DNA of 64,000 bases from CAVTYH01 sp963738835 (GCA_963738835.1 CAVTYH010000009.1:434001-498000), one strand, 5' to 3'; counted from the first letter of the stretch, positions 18,473 through 29,208 are shown. The notes: a model not told the origin generated them from the letters alone. A program made the numbers and translations.

Positions 18473-19822
18473 ATGGCGTGGTGTAAACCAGCCGTCCCAT
18501 ACGGCACGTATCGGTCTATGGCTGCATCGTTCCTGGCCGCCAGCGTTGGCTTGTTGGTGGTAGTTTGCATCGCGCCGGCCACGGTTCAAGCGCAGGGGAT
18601 TTTTCTGATCGGCACCGGGCCGGTGAATCAGGGAATGGGTGGCGCAGCCGTTGCTGCCCCCTTGGACGTCACCGGCGCGATCAATTGGAATCCGGCGACC
18701 ATTAGCGGTCTGCCTCGCTCGCAAATCGAGATCGGCTTAGGCCTGGTCTTACCGACCGAGACGGTCTCATCGCAGGCATTCGGTTTGTCGGGGTCGACTC
18801 AAGCCGAGCCTGGTGCGACTCCGGTACCCAACATGTCATTTATCATCAAGGATGAATGCTCACCGTTGACATGGGGGCTGGGAATTTACGGCGTGGGCGG
18901 CTTTAGTTCGAATTATCGCGCCAGTTCGCTCTCCGATCCGGCGAGCGCCAATCCCATTTTCACGCCGCAGCCTCCCAATGGGGTTGGTGTGGGCCGAGTT
19001 TATACCAACGCCGAAATTTACCAGATCGCACCGGCCGTTTCATTGGCTTTAACCGACCACCTGTCGATTGGCGTTGCACCGACCATTGATGTCGCCTTAG
19101 TGCAGGCGGACCCACTGCTGTTTGCCCCTCCGAACTTTGTGCAGGGTTCGCCAACGTACGGTCCTGGCGATGGAACGCGGTTCACTTGGGGTGGTGGCTT
19201 CGAAGTCGGTGCATTTTACACGACCGATTACTGCTGGAACTTTGGCGTCAGCTACAAAAGCACGCAATGGTTCGAACCGCTACGCTTCAATTCGAATGAT
19301 CAGCTGGGCGAACCGGTGTTCGACAAGGTGAATATTCAACTGCCGCAGTTCGTTTCCATCGGAACGGCTTTCACAGGCTGGAAAAGGACCGTCTACGCAC
19401 TGGACGTTCGGTTCGTCGATTACTCGCACGCCGAGGGTTTCGGCGGGTCAGGTTTCCGACCCGATGGGTCGGTCATCGGCCTGGGCTGGAGAAACGTGGT
19501 CACCGTTGCGACAGGCTTACAGTACCGATTGACCGATTGCTTGACGGTTCGGGGCGGCTACACATTTGTAGAAAACCCCATCCCCAGCGCTCAGGAGCAG
19601 TTCAATCTGGGTACATCGCTGATCATGGAGCACTTTCTCAGTATTGGGGCTTCGTACTGGATTCGCCAATGCGTGGCAATCGACATCGCTTACACCCACG
19701 GATTTGAGAATTCGCTTTCTGGGCCGTTCGTGACGCCAACGACCGGACCCATTGCTGGAACCAACATTACCAGCACCGTTTCGGCAGACCATCTAACGCT
19801 TGGACTTTCGGTGCGATTTTAA
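18473..19822 (+). CDS. FadL/OMPP1-family outer-membrane transport protein
   Basis: A 449-aa protein with a signal peptide (SFLAASVGLLVVVCIAPA..VQAQG). Next comes the FadL-type N-terminus (GTGPVNQGMGGAAVAAPLDV, then GAINWNPATISGL), and then a beta-barrel ending in a typical aromatic-terminal strand (LTLGLSVRF). FadL-type porins take up long-chain fatty acids or hydrophobic compounds across the outer membrane. A later ATG (MAASFLAAS) could be the true start. It stands alone between the RpfG-like gene and a convergent methyltransferase. Confidence 0.85.
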   Translation: MAWCKPAVPYGTYRSMAASFLAASVGLLVVVCIAPATVQAQGIFLIGTGPVNQGMGGAAVAAPLDVTGAINWNPATISGLPRSQIEIGLGLVLPTETVSSQAFGLSGSTQAEPGATPVPNMSFIIKDECSPLTWGLGIYGVGGFSSNYRASSLSDPASANPIFTPQPPNGVGVGRVYTNAEIYQIAPAVSLALTDHLSIGVAPTIDVALVQADPLLFAPPNFVQGSPTYGPGDGTRFTWGGGFEVGAFYTTDYCWNFGVSYKSTQWFEPLRFNSNDQLGEPVFDKVNIQLPQFVSIGTAFTGWKRTVYALDVRFVDYSHAEGFGGSGFRPDGSVIGLGWRNVVTVATGLQYRLTDCLTVRGGYTFVENPIPSAQEQFNLGTSLIMEHFLSIGASYWIRQCVAIDIAYTHGFENSLSGPFVTPTTGPIAGTNITSTVSADHLTLGLSVRF

Positions 19823-19914
19823 CACGTTCACCGATGAAAATGAAGGTGGCATAGACGTCATTGCCGAGCAATCGCAGGCCGTAAGCCTGTAAGCGAGTGG
19901 GTCGATTGAGCGAT

Positions 19915-21009
19915 TTAACTCGGTGCGGGACTTGGACTCGAAACGACATCCAGATGCTTGGTCAGCGGCATCTGCTCCGCCTCGTCAATGCGGACCACCG
20001 GCGCAGCGTTCGAGGTCCGGCATAGATAGTTGATAATGACGCCGGTCGAATCGCGTGAGGTTTCAATGGCGCTGAGGTCGTAACCAGCATCACGGAACAG
20101 TCGTTGAAAGTCGTCCTCGACGCGCTGGAAGAAATACCAATCCATCAGCCATTGGTATTCGGTCTTGTCGTACAGCAGCGCGTCTTTGAAGGCCACGTAC
20201 ACCACGCCGTCTTCGGCCAGTGAATCTCGCCAGGCTTTCAGCAACGGCACCAGATATTCGTCGGGAATGTAGTCGCACAGCCCGACACTATAGATGATGT
20301 CGCTCCGGCCAAATTGACGAATGTTGCCGGAGGCAGAAGTCATGCGCAGCGCATTGTAGCGCGTGAAGGTCGCCGTGATCTGACTGCGCCCCAGGGCGGC
20401 CGCTGTTTGCGCTTGGGCAAACTCGAGAGCTTCGGAATCATTATCGACGCAGGCGATTGTCACTTCACGATCGGCCGATAGCTCGAATCCACCCATGTAT
20501 TCACGGCAGGCTCCAGAAGCAACGTTCAGAATCGCCACTCGACCCCGACGTCGCTGGAGTTCGTCCATCAAAAACCGCCGTGCCGACCACATCCGCGCGA
20601 CGACGGCACGGCCCAAAGTGAAGTTCAGCAGATACCGATCGACATATCCGCCAAAGCCGGTAGACTTCGGCAAACCATCGTAAATGGCGGTTAGCAACTG
20701 ATAATCGCCAGGATAGCCGCGTGGCTTGGTGGTAGAGCGATTCCAAATCCAACTCTTGCTCATCCAGGGAGCAAGTGCCTTGCGATAGCGCGATTGTGCT
20801 TCTTTCAATTCCATCGGCTCTTGGCCGTCCAATTCCGTTTCGAGCTGCCGGCAAACTTTCAGCGAATTGTTGATGCACCGAGTGATTTCGTCCAACACCG
20901 AATCGTCGAACGGCTCCGCTTGCGGATCTAGTTGCTGTTCGAATTGATCCAAGGCTTGCGTGAAGGTGGGGAGATACTCGGACAAGAAACGTTGGATTGC
21001 GGGTTGCAT
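19915..21009 (-). CDS. Class I methyltransferase, similar to 3-OH-PAME-synthesis-type proteins
   Basis: A 364-aa protein. The N-terminal helical region and KPRGYPGDYQLLTAIYDG signature precede a Rossmann domain with motif I VAILNVASGACREYMGGF and acidic ribose-binding residues in IACVDNDSEALEFA. This layout occurs in proteins annotated as extracellular-factor (3-hydroxypalmitate methyl ester) biosynthesis methyltransferases, but substrate assignment here is inference. I chose ATG 21009 (MQPAIQRFLSEYLP), which has AGGTGG six bases upstream. Confidence 0.75.
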   Translation of the reverse strand: MQPAIQRFLSEYLPTFTQALDQFEQQLDPQAEPFDDSVLDEITRCINNSLKVCRQLETELDGQEPMELKEAQSRYRKALAPWMSKSWIWNRSTTKPRGYPGDYQLLTAIYDGLPKSTGFGGYVDRYLLNFTLGRAVVARMWSARRFLMDELQRRRGRVAILNVASGACREYMGGFELSADREVTIACVDNDSEALEFAQAQTAAALGRSQITATFTRYNALRMTSASGNIRQFGRSDIIYSVGLCDYIPDEYLVPLLKAWRDSLAEDGVVYVAFKDALLYDKTEYQWLMDWYFFQRVEDDFQRLFRDAGYDLSAIETSRDSTGVIINYLCRTSNAAPVVRIDEAEQMPLTKHLDVVSSPSPAPS

Positions 21010-21674
21010 GGGATGCCACCTGATTGAATTGCTGTCGCGGAAATAAAAGCGGTACAAATAACGCCCTAATGCCGACCCTGCGTCAATCGCGCGTCATTCT
21101 CGAGATACGGATTGAAGACGGCAGAATTGGTCGAAGCGCAAGCCTCAAGTTACCGCGGTCGGCAAGCGATGCAAGCAAAACGGCCCCGTCAGAAAAAAGA
21201 AATCTGAAAATTGCGTCATCGACTTCCGCTTGTTCCGATGGCGAAAACTTTGCGTTTACAAGCCGCGTAGAAACCCACAACCTATGGGGGAAATTGCGCT
21301 GGATAGCGTCAAGGGAAATTGTGATTGACTTCGGGATTTTTTTTGGTGATAAGAGTGCTTGCGGTGCCGGCGATCTGGGGATCTGCTTTCAAAAAGCCGA
21401 CAATACAGCGTCATCAAACCGGCTAGCGAGCCGTTATTATCGGAAAACTCGTCACAAGTTTTACTCTCTGTTTCCGACGAAAGTCATTTCATGCTACGGG
21501 AACCCGGCCTGATCGCTTCAAGGTAGGGTTGTAAACGAAAAGGCAGAGAGTGTTCCACACCACCCAAGATGCCGTGAAAACCGGCAGCCAGGTGCGGGCC
21601 TTCAATGCTTTCCTGCAGAGGATTTCGACGGAACATCCTCTCGCCGCAGCACGAGCGTTGTTCTAGGAGACCGT
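21010..21674. other. Long intergenic region upstream of the giant sensor gene
   Basis: About 660 bp between divergent genes with no supported coding sequence; a plus-strand reading frame here has no family resemblance. A promoter-like pair is noted separately at 21325. Confidence 0.5.
21325..21353 (+). promoter_or_regulatory. Weak candidate promoter upstream of the giant sensor
   Basis: TTGACT (21325-21330), a 17-base spacer with a T-run, then GATAAG (21348-21353). It matches sigma-70 spacing but lies 320 bp before the start codon. Weak pattern evidence only. Confidence 0.25.
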
Positions 21675-24600
21675 ATGGTCAGCGCCGCCAAAAGCAGCGA
21701 CAGCTCGGAATTGCAAGGCCAAGAAGAACGAATTGTTGGCTCTTGGTTTCGGCTGCGCGAGCGTATCGGCGAGTGCAACGGAATCAAAACGTACTCTGGC
21801 AGTAGTATTGATGATGGTCGCATTGTCGTCGTCAAAATTATTCCGACGTTAGCCGTACATGCCGGCGCGCTGATGCGTTTAGAGTATGAAGCTACGCAAC
21901 TAGAGCAGCTGATCAGCCCATGGGTGTCCCAAGTCATTCATGTCGGGCGCGAAGGCAATGAGCTGGTGCTGGTGTACGAAAATGTGCCGGGAACCACATT
22001 GCAGTCGCGCTTGGAATCGCGGTGCTTAAGTGTCGAGGAGTCGTTGTGGGTCGGCCGTACGCTGTTCTCTGGCCTGCGCGATATGCATCAGCATCGGTTG
22101 TTGCATCGCGGGGTTCGGCCGGCGAACATAATTGTGAACGACGATGGCCCGGTAACTGTCGCCACGCTTGTCGACGTCGATCCATCTCTTGCACTGCGGC
22201 TGGAAGACGCGGCGTTGCGCAATCAATCCGTCGAAGTGGCACGATATTTGTCGCCAGAACAAGCTGGCTCGATCGATCAAGATGTCACCGAGGCTTCCGA
22301 TTTGTACTCCGCCGGCGTCACGCTATTCCATTGTCTGGCGGGTCGGCCTCCGTTTGCAGGCAGCTCGCTGGGGACAATCTTGTTCGAGCACATGACGGCC
22401 AGCGTACCCAAGTTGCGCAGCCTGGGAATTGCCGTGCCACGCGCGCTGGACGAGCTGATTCAGCGACTGTTACGAAAAGATCCATGCGACCGCTATCAAT
22501 CGGCGCAAGCAGTGCTTACCGACCTGGAAGCCATCATCGCGGGGTTGGGGCGCGGCGAATCGGAACCCAATGTCGTAATCGGCGGGCACGATGATCGGCA
22601 AACACTGACCGAGCCCGCATTTGTCGCCCGTGCTGAAGAGCTGGCCGCTCTTGATGAGCAACTTCGGTTGACACAACATGGGCAGTCAGGGCTGGTGTTG
22701 CTGGAAGGCGAATCGGGTGGCGGTAAGACGCGTTTGGTCACAGAGACGACCCATCGTGCCGCTTCGCGAGCTTTTTGGGTTTTGTGGGGCCAGGGCACGA
22801 ACGATGTGGCTAGGCAGCCTTTCTCGCTGTTGAAAGGCGTGGTGGATGGGTTCCTGGCAGCGGCGGAGTCCGATCCGGCATTCGCCGAAATGGTGCGGAA
22901 TCGGCTGGGCGATCAGGCACCTGCCGTCGGAGCCGCACTGCCCGGTTTGGCGTCCATGTTCAGCGCCGGAGACGCTTATGGTTCGGCTCCTGAAGAAGCT
23001 GGAGAGGTACGAACCTTGCGGGCATTGAGCAGCTTCTTGAGCGCACTGGGGACGACCGAGCGGCCTGTCTTACTGGTGCTGGACGATTGCCAATGGGCCG
23101 ACGAATTGACCTATCGACTCATCCGCCGCTGGCAAATGCAGGCACAAGCGGAACTGAGCCAACGTCATGTCTTACTGCTTGTCGCGTTTCGGGCGGAGGA
23201 GGTCGAGGTTGATCATCCGTTGCGGCATTTGCAGTCCGCATTGCATTTGCGGCTGTCTCCCTTTGCCGCCACCGAAATTCAGCAGCTCGTCGAATCGATG
23301 GCAGGACCATTGCCCGCCGATGTCGTAGCGGCGATCATCAAGCTCGCCGATGGCAGCCCGTTTATGGCCTCAGCGGTGCTGCGCGGATTGGTTGAATCGG
23401 GAATGCTGCTGCGCGAATCGACGGGGTGGCGCGTGGAATCGCTGCGCCTGAATGACGTGCGATCGTCCAGTCAAGCGGCGTCATTCTTGGCAAGTCGATT
23501 GAAACTGCTCCCCGACGACACGCTGCGTTTGCTTTCAATCGGCGCCGTGCTCGGCAAGGAGTTCGAGTTGAACGTGGCCGCGAAGCTGATGTCGCAGACG
23601 CCAGCTCAGGCGATCACAGCGCTCGATGTGGCACGTCAACGTCGGCTGGTGTGGCTGAGACCAGATGGTTCACGCTGCGTTTTTGTCCACGATCGAATTC
23701 GCTCGGCTTTGTTAGATGCACAGGCTGATGCCGATCGACGAACGATGCATGCGCGAGCCGCGACCTTTCTCGAACTGCACGCGCCCTATCGAATTAGCGA
23801 AATCGCTTATCACTTCGACGCTGCCGGAGAATTTGCGGCTGCCCTGCCCTATGCCCTGCAAGCGGCCGAAGAAGCCCGCGCCCGATACGCTTTGGAAGTG
23901 GCCGAGCAGCAATACCGCATTGCGGAGCGCAGCGCCGCCAGTGCCGATGCGGAAATGCGTTATCGAGTCGCGCAGGGCTTGGGTGAGATACTGCTCCTGC
24001 GCGGTCATTACGACAGCGCAGGGGCAAATGTTTGAAGCGGCTGCGGGGCTCGCTCAGGGGACGATCGCCCAGGCACAAATTCGCGGCAAACTTGGCGAGG
24101 TGGCCTTCAAACGCGGCGACATGGAACTGTCGATCGAATGTTTTGAAGCGGCGCTTGGCACGTTGGGCAGAAAAGTGCCTCGCGGGAGGGCCATCGTATA
24201 TTTACTCGTCGCTTGGGAAGCATTTATTCAATCGCTGCACACGTGGCTGCCTCGGTTGTTTGTATATCGTTGTCGACGACAACCAAACGATCGCGAACGA
24301 TTGAAGCTCCAACTGCTCAGTAATCTCGCCCACGGATATTGGTATTGCCGCAGTCCTCTGCATACTCTTTGGGCACATCTCCGAAATCTCAATTTGGCGG
24401 AGCGATACCTGCCCACGCCGGAGTTGGGCCTGGCCTATGCAGAACACGCCCCGGCAATTTCGTTAGTTGGTATGCACCGTCGTGCTCGGGCTTATGCGGA
24501 AAAATCGCTGAAGATTCGGCAAGACCTGAATGATCTTTCCGGTCAGGCGCAGTCGCTGCATTATCACGGCATTGTGCTGTACGCCGGGTCCGAATATCAG

Positions 24601-27600
24601 CAGTCGATTAAGAAATGCCGCGATGCAATTCGGCTCTTGGAGCGCACCGGCGATTACTGGCAGGTGCATATCGCCCGATATCAAATTGCCGCTTCGCTGT
24701 ATCGTCTGGGCGATTTAGCCGGAGCACTGGAAGAATCGCAGTTGAATTACAAGTCGGGTATCGAATTGGGCGACGAGCAGGCTTCTGGAATCATTCTCGA
24801 CGTTTGGGTACGTGCCACCGGCGGAGCAATCCAAGAGAACATTCTGAAAGCGGAACTCGAACGGGTGCGCCACGATGCACAAGGCCGCGCTCAAGTCTTG
24901 TTCGCTAGCGGAATTCGGTTGCTCGGTGCCGACAAACTCGTCGAGGCGCAAGGACAGATCGAAAAGGCCATTGAAGTGGCCGATCAGGCCGAGGTCCGCA
25001 ACGCCTATACGTTGCCATACCGTCCGTGGCTGGCGACAGTATTGCGCCAGCAGGCCATACGATTAGGCAACCTCACGCGGTTCCGCCACGACGAATTGTT
25101 GCGCAGGGCGGAAAAGACAGCCCGAAAAGCGATTCGCACCTGGTGGCTGTGCAAAAATGACTTGCCGCATGCTTACCGCGAATTGGGGTTGCTTCTGGCC
25201 ATGCGTGGCTCTGTCCGTCGCGCTCTGCGTTGCCTGAATAAGAGTTTGGCGATTGCCAAGCGGCAGCAGGCGCAGTACGAGTACGCCCAAACCATGTCGG
25301 CGAAGGCCGAGCTGGAAGCCGAGCTCGAACTTCCCGAAGCCATCAGCGATAAGGCGGAAGCCCTCGCGATTCTCGGCGAATTGCGTGCTTACGAAGCCCA
25401 TGAGAAGGTTGAAGGCCCTGCCGCGGCGCCGGCCAGCTTGTCGCTGGCCGATCGATTCGATGCCGTGCTGGATTGGGGCCGCCGCATTGCCTCGGCTTTG
25501 TCGGCCCCCGTGATTCTGGCGGAAGCCCGAATCGCTGCCTTACGATTGCTCCGTGCCGAGCATTGTCTGGTGCTGCAAATCGATGAAAGCTCCGGCGAGC
25601 CCGCCATGGTGCCCGTGGCGGGAAACATTCCGGGGGCGTGCAACGATGCCAAATTGCGCGAGGCATTGGAAATTCGCCGGGCGATGGCTTTTGTCGAGGA
25701 ATCGGGTGAGCGCGGCAGCGAAAGTGCCGCCACCGTGGGCGAACGTTCGGCCCTGTGCGCACCACTGTACATGCGCGGTTCTGCCGTGGCTTGTTTGTAT
25801 GTGACTCATGAAAACGTCCGCGGCTTATTCGGGGCCGATGAAGAACGTCTGGCCGACTACATCGCCACCATCGCCGGCGCCGCTCTGGAAAATGCCGAAG
25901 GCTTCACACAACTGCAAACGTTGAACTTGAATTTGGAACGCCGCGTGGCCGAACGCACCGCGACCGTAGAAGCTCGCTCGGAAGAGCTGGCGAAATCGAA
26001 TCAGGAATTGGAACGGCTGACCCAAGAATTGCTGGAAGCGCAACAAGAGCTTACGATTGCCAAGCAAGCCGCCGAAGCCGCGAGCCTGGCCAAGAGCCGG
26101 TTCTTGGCGGTGATGAGCCACGAAATCCGCACGCCGATGAACGGCGTTATTGGCATGACGGAACTGGCCCTGAACACGCCACTCAATTCGCAGCAGCGCA
26201 ATTATCTAACAGTCGTCAAAGATTCGGCCCAGTCCTTGCTGGCGATTCTTAACGATATTCTCGACTTCTCGAAGATCGAAGCCGGTCGGTTGGAATTGGA
26301 ATCGATTTCGATGTCGGCTCGCGAAGTGGTCGAAGACGCCGCCCGATTGATGGGAGTGCCGGCCTCGCGCAAAGGCGTGGAGCTGATCTGCAAGATCGAT
26401 CCGGCACTGCCCAGCAGCTTGCTCGGCGATCCCAATCGCTTGCGCCAGATTGTGCTCAACCTTATCGGCAATGCGATCAAGTTCACTGAGCAAGGCGAAG
26501 TGTTCGTGCAAGTCGAGTGCGGCAAAAAATTCGACGATCGCCTGCTATTGCACTGTGCCGTGCAAGATACCGGCATCGGAATTTCTGCGGAGCAACAACA
26601 ATCGATCTTTGAAGCCTTCCGCCAAAGCGATAACTCGATGACGCGGCGTTTCGGCGGCACCGGCCTGGGTCTATCGATTTCGTCGCAGTTGGTCACGTTG
26701 ATGGGCGGCCGCATCTGGGTCGAAAGCCAGCCCGGGCATGGCAGCACATTCCACTTTGTCGTTCCGCTGCCGATCGATTCGCAGCCGTCATCCGCTCAAG
26801 TGCCGGCCCTATTTGCTGGCCGCACAGCGATCGTCTTCAGCGCAAATCAGCATGCCCGCGAGACTTATGCCACCATCTTGGAAGGCTGGGGCATGAATGT
26901 GACGCTTGCTGCTCCGGCCGACGATGTCGCGGCAATGTGTCTGGAAGCGGACCCGCAAAATTCGTTGGCCGACGTGCTGATTGCCGATCTGTCGGCTGCG
27001 TGGCCGGAAGTCGATCTGCTGGCCTCGATTCAAGCTACATTGCACGCCGCCGTGCCGATTGTCGGACTGCTCGCGCCGATGGGCCGGTCCGATGTCACGC
27101 AGCGCTGTCAGGAATTAGGCGCGGACCCCTGCTTGACCAAACCGATCAAGATCCAGGAACTGCAAGCGGCGGTCTCGTCGGCGCTTGGCCTGGGCGATGC
27201 GTCATCTAATGTTTCGCACGCCAGCGCCAATGACAAAGCACAACGCAGTCTGCAAATTCTCGTGGCCGACGATAGCCCGGTGAATCAGGAAGTTGCCGCC
27301 GGCCTGCTGGAGCTGCAAGGCTACCGCGTGAAAACCGCCAACACAGGGCGCGAAGCCGTGGAACGATGGCGGGCCGGGCAGTTCGACCTGATTCTCATGG
27401 ACGTCGAGATGCACGATATGGACGGCCTGGCGACCACCGCCGCCATCCGCAAGGAAGAAGCGTCGCGCGGCACGCACACGCCCATCGTGGCCATGACGGC
27501 TCATGCCATGGAAGGTTTTCAGGCGCGTTGCCAGGCCGCCGGCATGGATGGCTATATTACCAAGCCGTTCCAGCCCGAAGAACTTTTCCAGACCATCGAA

Positions 27601-27702
27601 TCGCTCTGCACACCCTGCGCCGTAAGCAGTTATTTGTTGCATCGGGCATCTGACTTGCGAGAAAGTCGCGTACGATTGTTTGATCACGCGCACAAAAAAT
27701 AA
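21675..27702 (+). CDS. Giant hybrid sensor: (pseudo)kinase + AAA ATPase + TPR-like + GAF + histidine kinase + receivers, one apparent frameshift
   Basis: A reconstructed protein of about 2008 aa. The Ser/Thr kinase-like domain (10-280) has K54 but a degenerate catalytic loop: HRGVRPAN at 144-151 in place of HRDxKPxN, and DVD where DFG is expected. A predicted ATPase follows with Walker A GESGGGKT (345-352) and Walker B LLVLDDCQWADE. Then come a long helical TPR-like region (about 680-1230), a GAF domain (about 1250-1410), a coiled coil, HisKA with H1482 (MSHEIRTPMNG), HATPase (GGTGLGLSIS), a degenerate receiver (about 1713-1838) and a canonical receiver with D1909 (LILMDVEMHDMDG). One extra G near 24022 breaks the frame; restoring it gives HYDSAGQMFEAAAGLAQG. 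This trifunctional architecture is known in Planctomycetes, Cyanobacteria and Myxobacteria. The signal is unknown. Confidence 0.85.
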
Positions 27703-27960
27703 AAATCGATGTGATAATGTTTTGAAAACAAGCCTGGAAAACAAGCTGTTTTCGAAAAACATTGCGACATCACTGTCGCAGCGCTAGATCCTAAGCCCAG
27801 GGGTTGCGGGCACCATCGTCGCGATGGTCCCTGGGCTTGCACGCCTCTGACTCGAAGTACGCTCGCGCACAAAAAATTAAAATCGATGCCCAAATGTTGG
27901 CACGAAACCCTCGTAAAAAGCAGCCTTTTTCACCAAATACTTGGTCATCACTTGGGCACG
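27645..27960. repeat. Imperfect direct repeat at the 3' end of the sensor gene
   Basis: Two diverged copies of roughly 90 bp: one from about 27690 (CGCGCACAAAAAATAAAAAT) and one from about 27864 (CGCGCACAAAAAATTAAAAT). Both continue with ATCGATG, an AATGTT box and a matching CATCACT segment. The first copy contains the sensor stop codon. Confidence 0.6.
27793..27838. repeat. Two-part hairpin
   Basis: The outer arms AAGCCCAGGG / CCCTGGGCTT (27793-27802, 27829-27838) enclose an inner stem ACCATCG / CGATGGT. No T-run follows, so it may be a dispersed palindrome or structured RNA rather than a terminator. Confidence 0.6.
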
Positions 27961-27991
27961 CCGCACGCAACTGACATGCAAGCGGAATCTT

Positions 27992-28097
27992 CACCGCAAA
28001 GGGGCGCAGAGCCGCGCAGAGGAGTCGCAGGAAGTTACAAAACCATTCTTGATCGCTCCGCGCTTCCCTCGGCGAACCTCCGCGTCCTCTGCGGTTC
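27992..28097. repeat. CGCAGAG-type inverted-repeat cassette, copy 1
   Basis: The left arm is CACCGCAAAGGGGCGCAGAG.. (27992-28024) and the right arm CTCCGCGTCCTCTGCGGTT (28079-28097). No gene lies between. The region 27961-28361 holds only this and the hairpin at 28211. Confidence 0.65.
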
Positions 28098-28210
28098 AAT
28101 TGCTGTACTTCCGCGCAGGCCGGCCCAACCTCGGGCGGCCAGGCCCGAGGCTGGAAAATGTAATGCTCAGTTGTCAAAGAACGGCAGTTGGCTGTCGCCT
28201 GGCGGGTTCG

Positions 28211-28231
28211 CCCCCGGTCATTGACCGGAGG
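28211..28231. repeat. CCCCCGGT hairpin related to the dnaK terminator
   Basis: CCCCCGGTCA-TTGACCGGAGG followed by CTAAATG. It shares its core and trailing bases with the palindrome at 1729-1750 but has no T-run here. Confidence 0.65.
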
Positions 28232-28361
28232 CTAAATGCCGAGGGCGAAATGCGGCCAACGAAGCGAAAGCCGCCAGGGACCCAGAGTTCCGCACGCCAA
28301 TATAGTGAACATATATATCGTTATCAAGCGGCTTTGCCCAAAAACTCTGATGCACGCCCAA

Positions 28362-28568
28362 TCAATTGCGATCGCAACAACCAGCGGTTAGATTATCTGG
28401 CGGCTTGACACGACTATTTGTGCAAAGCCGATGGAAGAGGATATATCTTCGAATCCAAGCGACATACGACCGCTCGGTGCTGAGGGCCAGGTGCTTCAAT
28501 CGCACCCGGTCACGGACCTGGTCCAGCAAGCGTCTCTTGGGCGCAGGTGGCGGCTCGCTCTGCGGCAT
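28362..28568 (-). pseudogene. intI: Truncated integron integrase (IntI) N-terminal fragment
   Basis: From ATG 28568 the translation MPQSEPPPAPKRRLLDQVRD continues RVRLKHLALSTERSYVAWIR then RYILFH. This is the N-terminal core-binding (SAM-like) domain of integron tyrosine recombinases. After about 50 residues the similarity stops and unrelated residues lead to a stop; the catalytic domain with R-H-R-Y is absent. It is transcribed away from the cassettes and its start is 131 bp from the first cassette junction, the geometry of a true integron. It can only be non-functional unless another integrase acts in trans. Confidence 0.8.
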
Positions 28569-28630
28569 ATCGAGGTCAATGATAATGCGGTATAGCAACT
28601 GGCAAAGCAGGAGGTTGCCAGGAAAAACGA

Positions 28631-28659
28631 TTGACGACCATTGGCTATACTAATAAATT
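28631..28659 (+). promoter_or_regulatory. Candidate cassette promoter (Pc-like)
   Basis: TTGACG (28631-28636), a 17-base spacer and TAAATT (28654-28659) lie between the intI start and the first cassette junction and point into the cassettes. The position is right for a cassette promoter; box matches are 5/6 and 4/6. Confidence 0.4.
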
Positions 28660-28698
28660 GCGGTTTTTGTCCGCCGCAAAAGTGCGGCATAATCACTA

Positions 28699-28705
28699 GT
28701 TAGGC
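28699..28705 (+). other. attI-like junction, start of cassette 1
   Basis: The core GTTAGGC (28699-28705) is followed by AGCATC. Those 13 bases are the exact reverse complement of the 13 bases ending at the inverse core of the attC at 29000 (GATGCTGCCTAAC). This is the expected relation between a cassette's 5' boundary and its own attC. A small hairpin (GCCGC-AAAA-GTGCGGC) lies just upstream. Confidence 0.75.
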
Positions 28706-28726
28706 AGCATCGAGCGCATTGAGAAT

Positions 28727-28992
28727 ATGCCAGACTATATTTCACTCGAAGGCCACTTGAGAGTATTGACGGCCAGCTTGTGCTTCGCATTCCGCTCGAA
28801 GCTGGCGGCGACAAGTTAGCACCATTTGCTCGCGGCATCGGTGAGATTGAGGACGGCTGTTTGAAGGTTGTCATCCAGCCGTGGCTGGCAGAGAAGTTGA
28901 GAGTGAGTGCTGGCAGTTTGGTGTTTGTGGACAACGAGAACGGTAAGTTTACCATCACCCGAAGCGCCGCAAATGATTCACCAAAAACATGA
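28727..28992 (+). CDS. Integron cassette 1 product, unknown function, one apparent frameshift
   Basis: A protein of about 88 aa from ATG 28727: MPDYISLEGH, then (after restoring one T near 28756) FESIDGQLVLRIPLEAGGDK continuing LAPFARGIGEIEDGCLKVVI, then LVFVDNENGKFTI. Without the repair, a shorter frame from GTG 28780 remains open. It is a small beta-rich, possibly AbrB- or DNA-binding-like protein, but I do not recognise a family. It lies wholly inside the cassette, 7 bp before the attC, as cassette genes usually do. Confidence 0.65.
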
Positions 28993-28999
28993 GGATGCT

Positions 29000-29107
29000 G
29001 CCTAACACATCACTGGAGCCAACGCCGATTACGCCGGTCAGTTTTCGCTACGGGTTTCGGGTTGGCGCAAGTCACCGGCGGCGTGGCTCAGTTCTTGGTC
29101 GTTAGCC
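29000..29107 (+). other. attC site of cassette 1
   Basis: The inverse core R'' GCCTAAC (29000-29006) and core R' GTTAGCC (29101-29107) bracket a 108-bp imperfect palindrome. The inner boxes are CTGGAGCCAACGCCG near the left and CGGCGTGGCTCAG near the right, the classic L''/L' arrangement. R'' complements the upstream junction GTTAGGC; R' begins cassette 2. Confidence 0.85.
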
Positions 29108-29208
29108 ACCACCCATGAGCATTGACACCACTATCATTAGGCGACGTGCAGTGATCCCGGCGCGGATGAAGTCGCTCCGAGTTCAGACAAAGCGGAGGAT
29201 AAGTGTCC

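Noticed and set aside
21024..21512. Plus-strand open frame of 162 codons upstream of the giant sensor
   Set aside because: No domain, no ribosome binding site and biased composition; treated as intergenic.
24000..24040. Programmed frameshift in the giant sensor
   Set aside because: No slippery heptamer plus pseudoknot is evident and the same kind of indel occurs in many unrelated genes here.
28387..28393. GTTAGAT as an extra attC core next to the intI truncation point
   Set aside because: No matching inverse core or palindromic arm structure could be found around it.
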